A stretch of 64,000 bases of DNA, from the NCBI RefSeq assembly GCF_030733845.1, contig NZ_CP132311.1, forward strand, positions 2,297,501-2,361,500. Reading direction: 5' to 3'. Below, in pieces: positions 43,251 to 53,457 of this stretch. A program made the position numbers and the translations under genes. This DNA comes from Shinella zoogloeoides. GTDB lineage: Bacteria > Pseudomonadota > Alphaproteobacteria > Rhizobiales > Rhizobiaceae. The notes under the pieces are model-generated. The model was not told the origin of the DNA and did not search any database. It worked only from the letters and a program-made list of their open reading frames with translations. The number at the start of each line of letters is the position of its first letter. The stretch's first letter is position 1.

Positions 43251-43361
43251 GTCATGCCGGACTTGATCCGGCATCCAGCGCGCTCACGTCCGTGAGCGCA
43301 GAAGGCTCCCCTCACCGCGCAGACGCGCGGTGGCTGGACCCCGGATCAAGTCCGGGGTGAC
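43251..43361. repeat. Rhizobial palindromic repeat element
   Basis: The element starts GTCATGCCGGACTTGATCC and ends with the related CCCGGATCAAGTCCGGGGTG. Each end is a hairpin, and a third hairpin (GCGCTCACG...CGTGAGCGC) lies between. This is the common intergenic palindromic repeat of Rhizobiales. It separates the hydrolase gene from the terminator of the convergent gene. Confidence 0.8.
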
Positions 43362-43382
43362 GAAGGAGAGGCTAGCACACAA

Positions 43383-43412
43383 CAAAAACGCCGGAGCAAA
43401 GCCCCGGCGTTC
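43383..43412 (-). terminator. Rho-independent terminator of the binding-protein gene
   Basis: The arms AACGCCGG and CCGGCGTT flank a 9-base loop. A T-run follows on the minus strand. It lies about 20 bases after the stop of the gene at 43434. Confidence 0.8.
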
Positions 43413-43433
43413 GCATTCCAAATCGCGATGACC

Positions 43434-44540
43434 TTATTCGGCGGCGACGATCTTGCCGTCTTCCCACTTGAAGAGCGAGAAGCTCTGCGAGGTAAGGTCG
43501 CCGGTTTCGCCGTAGGTGAGCTTGCCGATGGCGGTCGGGATGGCTTCGCCGGACTTCAGCGCCGCGGTGACGGCGGCGGCATCCTCGGCGCTGCCGGCCT
43601 TCTCGATGCCGGCCTTCAGAACCTCGACGGCGGCATAGGCGTTCAGCGTGAAGGCTTCCGGCGGAACGCCCTTTTCCTTGAGCACAGCGACGGCCGCCTG
43701 CGAATCGGGGCTCTTCAGCGCGTCGGACGCGTTGGTGAAGAGCGTGCCGGCAGCCGCTTCGTTGCCGATCGCCCAGTATTCGCTGTTCGACAGGCCTTCG
43801 CCGCCGATGATCGTCGCGTTGACCGAGAGGTCCTTCAGCTGACGGGCCAGGAGGCCGCCTTCCGGATGGTAGCCGCCGAAGTAGATGACCTCGACGCCGT
43901 CAGCCTTGAGACGGGTGATCAGCGCGCTGAAATCCTTGTCGCCGGGCGTGACCGAATCGTAGAGCGCCTCGGTGACGCCGCCCTTGTTGAGCGCCGCCTT
44001 GAAGGCATCGGCAAGGCCCTTGCCGTAGGCGCCCTTGTCGTGGATCACGGCGACCTTCTTGTCCTTGAGGTTGGCCAGCACATAGGCGGCGGCGACTTCG
44101 GCCTGCTGGTCGTCACGCCCGCAGGTGCGCAGGACATTGGTGAGGCCGCGAGCCGTCAGGTCCGGCGCCGTCGCGGTCGGGGTGACCATCAGGATGCCGT
44201 TTTCAGCCAGGACGTCGGAGGCCGGAATGGCAACGCCCGAGGTGACCGGGCCGACGACGAAGCGGATGCCTTCGCCGACGATCTGGTTGGCGGCCGAAAC
44301 GCCCTGCTTGGGCTCGCCGGCATCGTCCGTCAGCTTCAGCACGACCTGCTCGCCGAGGATGCCGCCGTTCTTGTTGATCTCGGCGACGGCCGCTTCCGCG
44401 CCGTTCTTGACCTGGTCGCCATAGGCCGCGACCGGGCCGGTCAGCGGGGCGATGAGGCCGATGACGATATCGGCATGGGCGAGCGGCGCAAAAGCGACGG
44501 AAGCCGCAAGGAAGGCTCCGGCGAAAATCTGCTTCTTCAT
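43434..44540 (-). CDS. Branched-chain amino acid ABC transporter binding protein (LivJ/LivK-like)
   Basis: This periplasmic receptor delivers amino acids to an ABC importer. The 368-residue protein has a signal peptide ([20 protein letters not shown], cut after AHA). A type I periplasmic binding fold follows: [68 protein letters not shown] and [19 protein letters not shown]. The ATG at 44540 follows AGGAGAAAGACC. No permease or ATPase genes are adjacent, so the transporter is encoded elsewhere. The exact substrate is uncertain. Confidence 0.92.
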   Translation of the reverse strand: MKKQIFAGAFLAASVAFAPLAHADIVIGLIAPLTGPVAAYGDQVKNGAEAAVAEINKNGGILGEQVVLKLTDDAGEPKQGVSAANQIVGEGIRFVVGPVTSGVAIPASDVLAENGILMVTPTATAPDLTARGLTNVLRTCGRDDQQAEVAAAYVLANLKDKKVAVIHDKGAYGKGLADAFKAALNKGGVTEALYDSVTPGDKDFSALITRLKADGVEVIYFGGYHPEGGLLARQLKDLSVNATIIGGEGLSNSEYWAIGNEAAAGTLFTNASDALKSPDSQAAVAVLKEKGVPPEAFTLNAYAAVEVLKAGIEKAGSAEDAAAVTAALKSGEAIPTAIGKLTYGETGDLTSQSFSLFKWEDGKIVAAE

Positions 44541-44840
44541 GGTCTTTCTCCTGAACTGGGGCCTCGAAAGGGCCCGGTCGCAAACCGTCATGCATCCGGA
44601 CGGCGCTGGCCGAAATCCGATGGCAGGACGGCGTTTCACGGTCCGGAACAATCGTGCGCGAAGGGCCGGCGTCGTATGGATTGATTAGGCTGGAAGGGCA
44701 AAAAGCGCAACAAAATAATGCATTTGCATATTTGATAGGCGGATCACGCCGATGAATGGGAGGGATCAAATGGCAATTGAATCAAAACGGATTGTTAAGA
44801 TTTACCATTCATAAATATCCGGGAATTTTGAGGATAAGCG
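44541..44840. promoter_or_regulatory. Divergent promoter region
   Basis: This 300-base gap lies between two divergent genes and holds their promoters. The half near 44700-44830 is clearly AT-richer than its surroundings. No operator could be identified. Confidence 0.4.
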
Positions 44841-45413
44841 ATGCGTTGCGTATTGATCGTCGTCCTCCTGCTGCTCGCCGGATGCGCGTCCGTTCCCCGA
44901 CAGACGCAGAATGCCTGCGCCATCTTCGAGCAGCGCGACGGCTTCTTCGAGAACTGGCGGCGTGCCGCCTATAGTGTCGAGCGCGAATACGGCGTGCCCG
45001 TGCCCGTGCTGATGGCCACCATCTACACCGAGTCCGGCTTCCGGCATAATGCCCGCCCGCCGCGCACCTACCTGCTCGGCTTCATTCCATGGAAGCGCCA
45101 GTCGACGGCCCTCGGCTTCTCGCAGGCGCTCGACGGCACCTGGAAGCGCTACAAGCGCGAGACAGGCCGCTGGGCCGCCAAGCGCACCGATTTTTCCGAC
45201 GCCATCCGCTTCATCGGCTGGTATCACAGCGAGAGCAACCGGCGGAACGGCATCGCGCTGAACGACACCTACCGCCTCTACATCGCCTATTACCACGGCC
45301 ATGCCGGCTACAAGCGCGGCAACTGGAGTTCGACGGCCAAGACAGGCGGCAAGCGCGCGGCAACCATGGCCATCAAATATTCGCAACAGTTGAAGAGCTG
45401 CGGCAGCTGGTAA
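44841..45413 (+). CDS. Transglycosylase SLT-like lipoprotein
   Basis: The 190-residue protein has a lipobox LLAGC with Cys15 as the lipidated residue, then a lysozyme-like domain. Glu64 in ATIYTESGFRHN is the likely catalytic acid. TALGFSQALDGTWKRYK, AIRFIGWYHSESN and YRLYIAYYHGHAGY match SLT-domain proteins. It probably trims peptidoglycan from the membrane side of the periplasm. A bidirectional terminator lies 22 bases after the stop. Confidence 0.85.
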   Translation: MRCVLIVVLLLLAGCASVPRQTQNACAIFEQRDGFFENWRRAAYSVEREYGVPVPVLMATIYTESGFRHNARPPRTYLLGFIPWKRQSTALGFSQALDGTWKRYKRETGRWAAKRTDFSDAIRFIGWYHSESNRRNGIALNDTYRLYIAYYHGHAGYKRGNWSSTAKTGGKRAATMAIKYSQQLKSCGSW

Positions 45414-45435
45414 GGCCCGGCAGACCATAGAATAG

Positions 45436-45472
45436 AAAAAGCCCCGCGACCTTCCGGTTCGCGGGGCTTTTC
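45436..45472. terminator. Bidirectional rho-independent terminator
   Basis: The arms AAAAGCCCCGCGA and TCGCGGGGCTTTT flank a 9-base loop, with A and T runs on both sides. It serves the SLT gene on the plus strand and rpoD on the minus strand. Confidence 0.88.
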
Positions 45473-45486
45473 GTTTCTTCGCCGCC

Positions 45487-47541
45487 TCAGCTATCGAGGA
45501 ACGAGCGCAGCTTACGGGACCGGCTGGGGTGCTTGAGCTTGCGCAGCGCCTTCGCCTCGATCTGGCGGATACGTTCGCGGGTGACCGAGAACTGCTGGCC
45601 GACTTCTTCCAGCGTGTGGTCGGTGTTCATGCCGATGCCGAAGCGCATGCGCAGGACGCGCTCCTCGCGCGGCGTCAGCGAGGCCAGCACGCGGGTCGTC
45701 GTCTCGCGCAGGTTCGCCTGGATGGCGGCGTCGATCGGCAGCAGCGCGTTCTTGTCCTCGATGAAGTCGCCGAGATGCGAATCCTCTTCGTCGCCGACGG
45801 GCGTTTCCAGCGAGATCGGCTCCTTGGCGATCTTCAGGACCTTGCGGACCTTTTCGAGCGGCATGGCGAGCTTTTCGGCCAGTTCCTCCGGCGTCGGCTC
45901 TCGGCCGATCTCGTGCAGCATCTGGCGCGAGGTGCGCACGATCTTGTTGATTGTCTCGATCATGTGCACCGGAATGCGGATCGTGCGGGCCTGGTCGGCG
46001 ATCGAACGGGTGATCGCCTGCCGGATCCACCACGTCGCGTAGGTGGAGAACTTGTAGCCGCGGCGATACTCGAACTTGTCGACCGCCTTCATGAGGCCGA
46101 TATTGCCCTCCTGGATGAGATCCAGGAACTGCAGGCCGCGGTTCGTGTACTTCTTGGCGATCGAGATCACGAGACGGAGGTTGGCTTCCACCATCTCCTT
46201 CTTGGCGATGCGCGCCTCGCGCTCGCCCTTCTGCACCATATGCACGATACGGCGGAATTCCGAGATGGAAATGCCGGTCTCGGTGGCGAGATTCTGGATC
46301 TCCTGGCGAATGTCGCGGATCATCGTGTTTTCGCTCTTGGCGAATTCCTTCCAGCCGCGGGCCGCAAGGTTGGCGATCGACTTCATCCAGTTCGGATCGA
46401 GTTCCGCACCGTTGTACTGCTCCAGGAACGAGTCGCGCTTGACGCCGTAGCTCTCGGCCAGACGCAACAGGCGGCCCTCGTTCTGCACAAGGCGCTTGTT
46501 GATGTCGTAGAGCTGCTCGACGAGGCTGTCGACGCGGTTCTGGTTGAGCGACAGCGACTTGACGGCCGTGATCAGCTCGTCCTTGAGCTCCTTGTAGCGG
46601 CGCTCCTGGGCAGGCGAGAGCGTGCCGGTCGCCTGCAGGCGGGCTTCCACCTGCTGGTCCTGCAGCTTGCGCAGCTTCTTGTAGGTCTCGGCGATCGTGT
46701 CGAGCGTCTCCATGACCTGCGGGCGCAGTTCCGCTTCCATGGCGGCGAGCGACAGGTTCGACTCGTCGTCGTCCTCTTCCTCTTCCTCCGGCGGCAGGCC
46801 CTCGCCGCCGACATTGGTGATGTCGTCGTCGTTGGCGGCGCGCGGCCGGCGGTTCTTTTCCTTCTCCTCGGCCGCCTTGCGGTCGGCCTCGATCTTTTCC
46901 GGGCTCTGGAACTGCGGGGCAGCCTTCGCCTCGGGACCGGAATAGGTCGTCTCGAGGTCGATGATCTCGCGCAGAAGCGTCTGGCCTTCGTTGAGTTCAT
47001 CCCGCCAGATGATGATGGCCTGGAACGTCAGCGGGCTCTCACAGAGGCCGGCGATCATCGTCTCGCGGCCAGCCTCGATGCGCTTGGCGATGGCGATTTC
47101 GCCCTCGCGCGACAGGAGCTCGACCGAGCCCATCTCGCGCAGGTACATGCGCACCGGGTCGTCCGTGCGGTCGGTCGGCTCTTTCTTCTTGGCGGTCGCA
47201 AGCGCGGTGCCGCCGGAGTTGGCGATTTCCCCGCCTTCGCTCTCGTTGTCGTCGTCGCCGCCCTCGTCGTCGCCGCCCTGGTTCGCCTCTTCGGCGTCCT
47301 CGTCCTCGATGACGTTGATGCCCATATCCGAGAGCATGGCCATCGTGTCCTCGATCTGCTCCGAGGTGACTTCCTCGGAGGGCAGGACGGAATTCAGCTC
47401 GTCCATCGTGACATAGCCACGCTTCTTGGCGGCCTTGATCATCTTCTTGACTGCATCATCGGAAAGATCGAGAAGAGGGCCGTCGGATGCGCCTTCGCGT
47501 TCGTTTTCGACTTCCTCGTTCTCTTTGACCTTTGTCGCCAT
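45487..47541 (-). CDS. rpoD: RNA polymerase sigma-70 factor RpoD
   Basis: RpoD is the housekeeping sigma factor. The 684-residue protein has region 1.1 at the start (about residues 25-80), an acidic stretch (about 78-110), region 1.2 ([20 protein letters not shown]), the non-conserved region with a poly-Glu/Asp insert, region 2 ([20 protein letters not shown] then DQARTIRIP), region 3 and region 4.2 ([20 protein letters not shown]). The length is normal for Rhizobiaceae. In related genomes dnaG lies directly upstream; here about 8 kb of other genes lie between them. Confidence 0.98.
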   Translation of the reverse strand: MATKVKENEEVENEREGASDGPLLDLSDDAVKKMIKAAKKRGYVTMDELNSVLPSEEVTSEQIEDTMAMLSDMGINVIEDEDAEEANQGGDDEGGDDDNESEGGEIANSGGTALATAKKKEPTDRTDDPVRMYLREMGSVELLSREGEIAIAKRIEAGRETMIAGLCESPLTFQAIIIWRDELNEGQTLLREIIDLETTYSGPEAKAAPQFQSPEKIEADRKAAEEKEKNRRPRAANDDDITNVGGEGLPPEEEEEDDDESNLSLAAMEAELRPQVMETLDTIAETYKKLRKLQDQQVEARLQATGTLSPAQERRYKELKDELITAVKSLSLNQNRVDSLVEQLYDINKRLVQNEGRLLRLAESYGVKRDSFLEQYNGAELDPNWMKSIANLAARGWKEFAKSENTMIRDIRQEIQNLATETGISISEFRRIVHMVQKGEREARIAKKEMVEANLRLVISIAKKYTNRGLQFLDLIQEGNIGLMKAVDKFEYRRGYKFSTYATWWIRQAITRSIADQARTIRIPVHMIETINKIVRTSRQMLHEIGREPTPEELAEKLAMPLEKVRKVLKIAKEPISLETPVGDEEDSHLGDFIEDKNALLPIDAAIQANLRETTTRVLASLTPREERVLRMRFGIGMNTDHTLEEVGQQFSVTRERIRQIEAKALRKLKHPSRSRKLRSFLDS

Positions 47542-47965
47542 TTATTTCGTCGCTTTCCTGATCATCCAGTTTTCAAGCGGTTAGGGTTTCCGCAGCCGAT
47601 CGCCCTTCGGCATGCGCAATCGCTTATCAGCGTCCCTGACCTAACGGATTGACAATTAAATCTCGATTAACCACATCCCGGCCCGCGGGATGGTGGACGT
47701 GCCGCCGATGCAGCACAATTGACATGACTTCCCGATCCGCCGTACCCATTCCTTCACAGCCAACAATGGTGATTCCCAGAATTTTCGGTTACGTCAAGCT
47801 TTTCCGGCAAAAAAGCCGCAAAAGGTTCCGATTCGGCTTCGCGGACAGGACTGTCGGCGGATCCGGGCGATTGAGCCTTCATGTAGGCGCAAATCCCCGA
47901 AAGACAAGAGCCCGCAGCCTTGGCACACCCACAGCCGCCCGCACGGCGATTCGCACGCGAAGGTT
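47542..47965. promoter_or_regulatory. Region upstream of rpoD
   Basis: These 424 bases lie between rpoD and the next minus-strand gene. They should carry the rpoD promoter, perhaps around 47640-47770, where AT content is higher. I see no gene and no certain promoter box. Confidence 0.4.
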
Positions 47966-48313
47966 TCAGAACGAGCGTCCATCCACCTTGGTGATCGTCA
48001 GTGTCTCAAGATCGACCGCCGGCAGGCAGCGCAGATTGACCGCCGCCATGCTGTTTCCTTTCGGATCCTTGCCCTCCCCATAGGGCGCGATGCCGCAGGT
48101 GGCGCAGAAATGATGCTGGATGGCATGGCGATTGAACGTGTAGGTCGACACGTTTTCTTCCGGGGTCGTCAGCACCAGCATTTCCCGCGGCACGAAGGCG
48201 AGCAGGCCGCCGCGCCGGCGGCACATGGAACAGTTGCAGTCGAGCCCCGTATCGAACTCGCCCTCGACCTCGAAGGCGATCTTGCCGCAATGGCAGCTTC
48301 CCTCGTATTTCAT
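47966..48313 (-). CDS. GFA family protein (glutathione-dependent formaldehyde-activating enzyme-like)
   Basis: The 115-residue protein has the zinc-binding cysteines of the GFA fold: GSCHCGKIAF, CNCSMCRRRGG and FCATCGIAPYG. The founding member binds the formaldehyde-glutathione adduct; most members have no known substrate. It follows tdh by 71 bases on the same strand. The length fits the single-domain family. AAGGAGAAACGCG precedes the ATG at 48313. Confidence 0.88.
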   Translation of the reverse strand: MKYEGSCHCGKIAFEVEGEFDTGLDCNCSMCRRRGGLLAFVPREMLVLTTPEENVSTYTFNRHAIQHHFCATCGIAPYGEGKDPKGNSMAAVNLRCLPAVDLETLTITKVDGRSF

Positions 48314-48384
48314 CGCGTTTCTCCTTCTGATCTTTGGCGCATGTCGTTGTCGCAAAACCGCTACGCACTTTTGCGCAACATGCG

Positions 48385-49422
48385 TCAGTGCCAATCCATG
48401 ACGACCTTGCCGGAATTGCCCGAGCGCATCGCCTCGAAGCCGTCCCGGAATTCGTCGATCCCGATCCGGTGGGTGATGATCGGCGAAAGGTCGAGCCCGC
48501 CCTGCACGAAGGCGATCATCTTGTACCAGGTCTCGAACATCTCGCGGCCGTAGATGCCCTTCAGCGTCAGCATCTTGAAGATCACCTTGTTCCAGTCGAT
48601 GCCGAAACCATCGGGCGCGATGCCGAGGATGGCGATCTTGCCGCCATTGTTCATCGTGTCGATCATCGAGCGGAAGGCCGGTGGCGCACCGGACATTTCG
48701 AGCCCGACGTCGAACCCCTCCGTCATGCCGATTTCCGTCATGACCTCGGCAAGGTCCTGCTTCGACGCATCGACCACATGATCGATGCCGACCTTGCGGG
48801 CAAGGTCGAGGCGCACCGGATTGATGTCGGTAATGACGACCTTGCGCGCGCCGGAGCGTTTCGCCACCATCGCCCCCATGATGCCGATCGGCCCGGCGCC
48901 GGTGACGAGCACGTCCTCGCCGACGAGGTCGAAGGAGAGCGCCGTGTGCACGGCATTGCCGAACGGATCGAAGATCGCCGCCACCTCGTCCGGCACGTCG
49001 TCGGGGATCGGCACGACATTGTGCTCGGGGATGCACACGAACTCGCCGAAGGAGCCCGGCCGGTTGACGCCGACGCCCTTCGTGTAGTGGCAGAGGTGCC
49101 CGCGCCCGGCGCGGCAGTTGCGGCACTTGCCGCAGACGATGTGCCCCTCGCCCGAGACTCGCTCGCCGACATGGTATTTGGTGACGGACGAGCCGATCTC
49201 GGCGATCTCGCCGACGAATTCATGGCCGACGACCATCGGCACCGGAATGGTCTTCTGCGCCCAATGGTCCCAGTTCCAGATATGCACGTCCGTGCCGCAG
49301 ATCGCTGATTTCTTCACCCGGATCAGCACGTCGTTCGGCCCGACCTCCGGCACCGGCACGTTCTCCATCCAAAGGCCGACTTCAGGTTTTGCTTTAACCA
49401 GCGCACGCATCATGTTCGACAT
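48385..49422 (-). CDS. tdh: L-threonine 3-dehydrogenase
   Basis: Tdh oxidises L-threonine to 2-amino-3-ketobutyrate with NAD+. The 345-residue zinc alcohol dehydrogenase has the catalytic zinc site ([24 protein letters not shown]), the structural zinc cysteines ([15 protein letters not shown]) and the NAD loop [34 protein letters not shown] is typical of Tdh. It lies 33 bases after kbl, its pathway partner, in one operon. Confidence 0.96.
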   Translation of the reverse strand: MSNMMRALVKAKPEVGLWMENVPVPEVGPNDVLIRVKKSAICGTDVHIWNWDHWAQKTIPVPMVVGHEFVGEIAEIGSSVTKYHVGERVSGEGHIVCGKCRNCRAGRGHLCHYTKGVGVNRPGSFGEFVCIPEHNVVPIPDDVPDEVAAIFDPFGNAVHTALSFDLVGEDVLVTGAGPIGIMGAMVAKRSGARKVVITDINPVRLDLARKVGIDHVVDASKQDLAEVMTEIGMTEGFDVGLEMSGAPPAFRSMIDTMNNGGKIAILGIAPDGFGIDWNKVIFKMLTLKGIYGREMFETWYKMIAFVQGGLDLSPIITHRIGIDEFRDGFEAMRSGNSGKVVMDWH

Positions 49423-49455
49423 GACGAAACCTCCGCAAGGGATTCAGAAGACTCT

Positions 49456-50643
49456 TCAAATGACGCCAAGGTCGCGGCCGACTTCCGCGAAGACTTGAAT
49501 CGCTTTGCGAACATCGGCTTCGCTATGCGCCGCCGACATCTGGGTGCGGATGCGCGCCTGCCCCCGAGGCACGACGGGGAAGGAGAAGCCGATGACATAG
49601 ACGCCCTTTTCCAGCATGCGGCTCGCCATTTCCTGCGCCAGCGCGGCGTCGCCCAGCATCACAGGAATGATCGGATGCCCCTCCCCGGCAAGCGTGAAGC
49701 CGAGCTTCGTCATCTCCGCCCGGAAGAGGTCGGCATTGCCGTAAAGGCGCTTGCGCAGCGCATCGCCATTGTCGATCAGGTCGAAGACCTTCAGCGAGGC
49801 GGCGGCGATGACCGGGGCGAGCGTGTTGGAGAAGAGATAGGGCCGCGAACGCTGGCGCAGGCACTCCACCACCTCGCGCTTGCCCGACGTATAGCCGCCA
49901 GAGGCACCGCCCAGCGCCTTGCCGAGCGTGCCGGTGATGATATCGACGCGGCCCTCGACGCCGCAATGCTCCGCCGAGCCGCGGCCATGTTTACCGACGA
50001 AGCCGACGGCATGGCTGTCGTCCACCATGACCATCGCGCCGTATTTTTCGGCAAGGTCGCAGACGCCCTGAAGGTTGGCGATGATGCCGTCCATCGAGAA
50101 GACGCCGTCGGTCGCGATCATCTTGAAGCGGCTGCCTTCCGCCTTCTTCAGTTCTTCCTCCAGCGCAGCCATGTCGTTGTTGGCGTAGCGGAAGCGCTTC
50201 GCCTTGGAGAGCCGCACGCCGTCGATGATCGAGGCATGGTTCAGCGCATCGGAAATGATGGCGTCCTCCTCGGAAAGCAGCGTCTCGAAGAGGCCGCCGT
50301 TCGCATCGAAGCAGGAGGAATAGAGGATCGTATCCTCCAGCCCGAGGAACGAGGAGATGCGCGCCTCGAGCTGCTTGTGCTCTTCCTGCGTACCGCAGAT
50401 GAAGCGCACCGAGGCCATGCCGTAGCCGTAACGGTCGAGCGCCTGCTTGCCGGCCTCGACCAGTTCCTCGTTGTCGGCAAGGCCGAGATAGTTGTTGGCG
50501 CAGAAGTTCAGCACGCGCTCGCCCGAGGCGACCGCGATCTCGCCGGCCTGCTTGGAGGTGATGACGCGCTCGGCCTTGTAGAGGCCGCCGGACTTGAGGC
50601 CTTCGATTTCGGATTTGAGATGGGCGATGAAGGCGGAGGTCAT
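49456..50643 (-). CDS. kbl: Glycine C-acetyltransferase (2-amino-3-ketobutyrate CoA ligase)
   Basis: Kbl cleaves 2-amino-3-ketobutyrate with CoA into glycine and acetyl-CoA, completing threonine degradation after Tdh. The 395-residue PLP enzyme of the alpha-oxoamine synthase family shows [45 protein letters not shown] and the PLP lysine in [16 protein letters not shown] chose the ATG at 50643; the frame opens two codons earlier with GTG. The length matches the family. Confidence 0.96.
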   Translation of the reverse strand: MTSAFIAHLKSEIEGLKSGGLYKAERVITSKQAGEIAVASGERVLNFCANNYLGLADNEELVEAGKQALDRYGYGMASVRFICGTQEEHKQLEARISSFLGLEDTILYSSCFDANGGLFETLLSEEDAIISDALNHASIIDGVRLSKAKRFRYANNDMAALEEELKKAEGSRFKMIATDGVFSMDGIIANLQGVCDLAEKYGAMVMVDDSHAVGFVGKHGRGSAEHCGVEGRVDIITGTLGKALGGASGGYTSGKREVVECLRQRSRPYLFSNTLAPVIAAASLKVFDLIDNGDALRKRLYGNADLFRAEMTKLGFTLAGEGHPIIPVMLGDAALAQEMASRMLEKGVYVIGFSFPVVPRGQARIRTQMSAAHSEADVRKAIQVFAEVGRDLGVI

Positions 50644-50692
50644 GGGCACACTCGTAAATTACGGGAGATCGGGAACGGCGAAGGGCCGCGTC

Positions 50693-51148
50693 TTACGCCA
50701 CGCGCGCCGCATAGGCGGCCATCAGCGGCTCGAAGTCCTCCATCGGCGGAAACTTCTCATAGCTGTGGGCGGCCGGCGTTGTCGCCCAGGGGAGCTGTTC
50801 GCTCGTATAGGTCTCGACGAAGGGGCTGTACCAGCTGACATCGTCCAGCATGGTCGGCCGAACATTGACGAAGAAATCGAGCCCCGCCGGGCGGGTGAAC
50901 ATCCATGTCATGCAGTCCGGGCAGAAATGATGCCCGGCCTCCGGGCTGGCACCGGCAACCACCGGCTCGCCCGCGATGACGGAGAACCCTTCGGCCGGGA
51001 TCGCCGCGCTCAGCGAATAGGCGCTGCCGGACATGCGCTGGCAGCCGGTGCAATGGCAGGCCATGGTGATCATCGGCGGCGCGCTGATGCGGATTTTCAC
51101 CTTCCCGCAGCGGCAGGCGCCGTCCAGCGGCAATGTCGGTCGGCTCAT
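50693..51148 (-). CDS. GFA family protein
   Basis: The 151-residue protein has the GFA zinc cysteines (GACRCGKVKI, CHCTGCQRMSGSAYS, HHFCPDCMTWMF). It is a second, distinct member of the family in this window and lies 49 bases before kbl on the same strand. The substrate is unknown. It may be co-transcribed with kbl-tdh. Confidence 0.88.
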   Translation of the reverse strand: MSRPTLPLDGACRCGKVKIRISAPPMITMACHCTGCQRMSGSAYSLSAAIPAEGFSVIAGEPVVAGASPEAGHHFCPDCMTWMFTRPAGLDFFVNVRPTMLDDVSWYSPFVETYTSEQLPWATTPAAHSYEKFPPMEDFEPLMAAYAARVA

Positions 51149-51268
51149 GGGCTCGGCTCCCCTTCCGATATGCGCCGGCCTGTCTTTTTGATCGTGATGC
51201 CGGCGAATTGCTCCACGAGGATAGTTCTAGCGCAGCGACGGCCCGCGTAAAGGGCCGCAGCGCTGTTT

Positions 51269-51997
51269 TCAGGGGCGATCGCAGGCGATGAGCAGGAACA
51301 TCGGCCGGTTGAGTTCCACCTGCCATTCCGGGTGCTCGGCAAGCTGCGCCGCGCTCGGCCGCCATTCCTCGACATGGCGAATAACAAAACCCGCCGCCAC
51401 CAGCGCGTTCAGCGTGGTACCGAGTGTACGGTGATGTTTGACGACGCCCTTGGCGAGCCAGTCGGTCGTGCGCGGTCCCTCGACGAGATAGCCGTCGACC
51501 GGCCAGACCGTTTTCCCGCCCACCTCCGCCCAGTCCGGCGCGGAAGGCGCCATGTAGAGCGGGTGCTCGATGGTGAAGACGAAGGACGAGCCCGCAACGA
51601 GCGCGGCATGGACGGTCCGCACCAGCCGGTCGAAATCTGCGATATAGTGAAAGGCGAGCGACGAATAGGCAAAGTCGAAACCGCCTTCCGGCAGGTCGAG
51701 CCTGTCGAGATCGGCGATCGCGTAGCGCACGGCGGGCGAGGCCGTCTCCGCCTTCGCCCGGGCGATCATATTCTCCGAAAGGTCGAGGCCGAGCACGCTC
51801 TGCGCGCCCTGCTCCGCCGCATAGCGCGCGAACCAGCCGAAACCGCAACCGAGATCGACGATCCGCCGATCCTTGAGATCGGGCAGCAGCGCGCGCACCG
51901 ATTCCCATTCCGCCGCCCCCGCCAGCCCGTGAACCGAGCGCGGAAGGCTGCTGTAGCCTTCGAAGAAGGCAGGCTGGTCGTAGATGTTCTGGGCCAT
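51269..51997 (-). CDS. Class I SAM-dependent methyltransferase
   Basis: The 242-residue protein has the SAM motif I RIVDLGCGFGWFARYAAEQG, motif II VLGLDLSENMIARAK and a methyltransferase_11-type core (FAYSSLAFHYIADFDRLVRT). Proteins with the start YDQPAFFEGYSSLPRS are common in rhizobia but the substrate is unknown. AAGGATTCCCGCC precedes the ATG at 51997; the longer frame upstream is out of place. Confidence 0.85.
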   Translation of the reverse strand: MAQNIYDQPAFFEGYSSLPRSVHGLAGAAEWESVRALLPDLKDRRIVDLGCGFGWFARYAAEQGAQSVLGLDLSENMIARAKAETASPAVRYAIADLDRLDLPEGGFDFAYSSLAFHYIADFDRLVRTVHAALVAGSSFVFTIEHPLYMAPSAPDWAEVGGKTVWPVDGYLVEGPRTTDWLAKGVVKHHRTLGTTLNALVAAGFVIRHVEEWRPSAAQLAEHPEWQVELNRPMFLLIACDRP

Positions 51998-52115
51998 GGC
52001 GGGAATCCTTTCAGACGGGCGACATAGCGTCTTTTTTGCCAAAGGACAAAGCCGCACGCACCGCCATCGGGGTTGACAGGCACGCCTCGCCCCTGTCCGT
52101 TGGCGCCACGAAAGG

Positions 52116-52895
52116 ATGCGGGCGATGACGATATTGGACAGGTTTTCCCAGAAGGGCCGCGTCGCCCTCGTCACCGGCGGCGGGCGCGGCCTCGGCTTCG
52201 AGATCGCCAGGGCGCTGGCGGAGGCCGGCGCGCATGTGGTCGTCACGGGACGGACGGCCGCGACCCTGGAGGAGGCCGTCGCCAGGATCGCCGCGGCCGG
52301 CGGCAGTGCGACGGCCGCCGCCTTCGACATTGCCGACCGCGCCGCCCAGCGCGCGGCGCTCGGCGAGATCGAGCGCCGGCACGGCCGCCTCGATGTGCTC
52401 GTCAACAATGTCGGCGCCCGCGACCGCCGGCCGCTATCCGAGATGGACGACGAGGCGATCGACGACCTGATCCGCACCGACCTTTCGGCCGCCGCCAGCC
52501 TTTCGCGCGACGCCGCCGCGCTCATGAAGCGCAACGGCCACGGACGGTTGATTTCCATCACCTCGATCGGTGGCCATGTGGCCATGCCGAACGACGGCAT
52601 CTACCCCGCCGCCAAGCAGGGCCTCACCGGCCTGATGCGCAGCATGGCGGTCGAATACGGCCCCGACGGCATCACCAGCAACGCCATCGCACCCGGCTGG
52701 TTCGCGACGGAAACCAATGCGGCCATGGCCGCCAACGAGGAGCTGATGCCCTTCGTGCGCCAGCGCATCCCGGTCCAGCGCTGGGCCCGCGCCGACGAGA
52801 TCGCCGGCGCCGCCCTCTTCCTCGCCAGCGACGCCGCCTCCTTCGTCAACGGCCATGTGCTGGTGGTGGATGGGGGAATGACGGTGCGGATGTAA
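52116..52895 (+). CDS. Short-chain dehydrogenase/reductase
   Basis: The 259-residue classical SDR has the NAD(P) loop TGGGRGLGFEIARAL, the NNVG motif (LVNNVGARDRR), the Ser of SITSIGG and the YPAAK motif with the catalytic Tyr and Lys. The C-terminal VNGHVLVVDGGMTV is typical. It is similar to gluconate 5-dehydrogenase-type SDRs, but the substrate cannot be read from sequence. It is the only plus-strand gene in this stretch. Confidence 0.9.
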   Translation: MRAMTILDRFSQKGRVALVTGGGRGLGFEIARALAEAGAHVVVTGRTAATLEEAVARIAAAGGSATAAAFDIADRAAQRAALGEIERRHGRLDVLVNNVGARDRRPLSEMDDEAIDDLIRTDLSAAASLSRDAAALMKRNGHGRLISITSIGGHVAMPNDGIYPAAKQGLTGLMRSMAVEYGPDGITSNAIAPGWFATETNAAMAANEELMPFVRQRIPVQRWARADEIAGAALFLASDAASFVNGHVLVVDGGMTVRM

Positions 52896-52910
52896 CGCTG
52901 GGGCTGCCCT

Positions 52911-53381
52911 TCATCCCGCCGCCGCCGCCTCCAGCGGGGCGATGTCGAGCTTGACCATTTTCAGCATGGCCTCGGTGACGCGTTTGACCTTCGCCTGGTC
53001 CGGATCGTTCATCAATTCGCCGAGCCGGGCCGGCGCGATCTGCCAGGAGAGGCCCCAGCGGTCCTTGAGCCAGCCGCATTGCTCCACCGAGCCGCCCTCC
53101 TTCAGCGCATCCCAGAGCCGGTCGAGATCGCCCTGCGTCTCGCATTCGACCATGATGGAGAAGCTGTGGTTGAACGGGTCGAGCGGGCCGGCCTCGATGG
53201 CCATGTAGCGCTGATCGCCGAGCGTGAAGCTCGCGATCTTGACGCTGCCGGGCGGGCCGCTCGGCGTTTCGGCCGGCAGCGGCGAGACCCAATGGACCGA
53301 GGAGCCGGGAATAAGCGAGGCGTAGAAGCCGATGGCGGCCTCCATGTCTTTCGCGAACCAGAGATGCTGGGTGACTTTCAT
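52911..53381 (-). CDS. VOC family protein (PhnB-like)
   Basis: The 156-residue protein has the PhnB / 3-demethylubiquinone methyltransferase-like VOC pattern: MKVTQHLWFAKDMEAAIGFY, GPLDPFNHSFSIMVECETQG, and WGLSWQIAPARLGELM. VOC proteins bind metals or small ligands; many of this subgroup are uncharacterised. AAGGAGGACGTCACG precedes the ATG. It is convergent with the SDR gene, with 15 bases between stops. Confidence 0.85.
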   Translation of the reverse strand: MKVTQHLWFAKDMEAAIGFYASLIPGSSVHWVSPLPAETPSGPPGSVKIASFTLGDQRYMAIEAGPLDPFNHSFSIMVECETQGDLDRLWDALKEGGSVEQCGWLKDRWGLSWQIAPARLGELMNDPDQAKVKRVTEAMLKMVKLDIAPLEAAAAG

Positions 53382-53457
53382 CGTGACGTCCTCCTTGCTG
53401 ACCTACAGCAAGGACGAAGCACCGCCGAACGTTCCGACAGGGCGTTTCAAAAAAGCC

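Noticed and set aside
45529..47652. A 707-codon plus-strand open frame opposite rpoD
   Set aside because: It is antisense to a certain gene, has arginine/leucine-rich composition typical of GC-rich shadows and has no motif.
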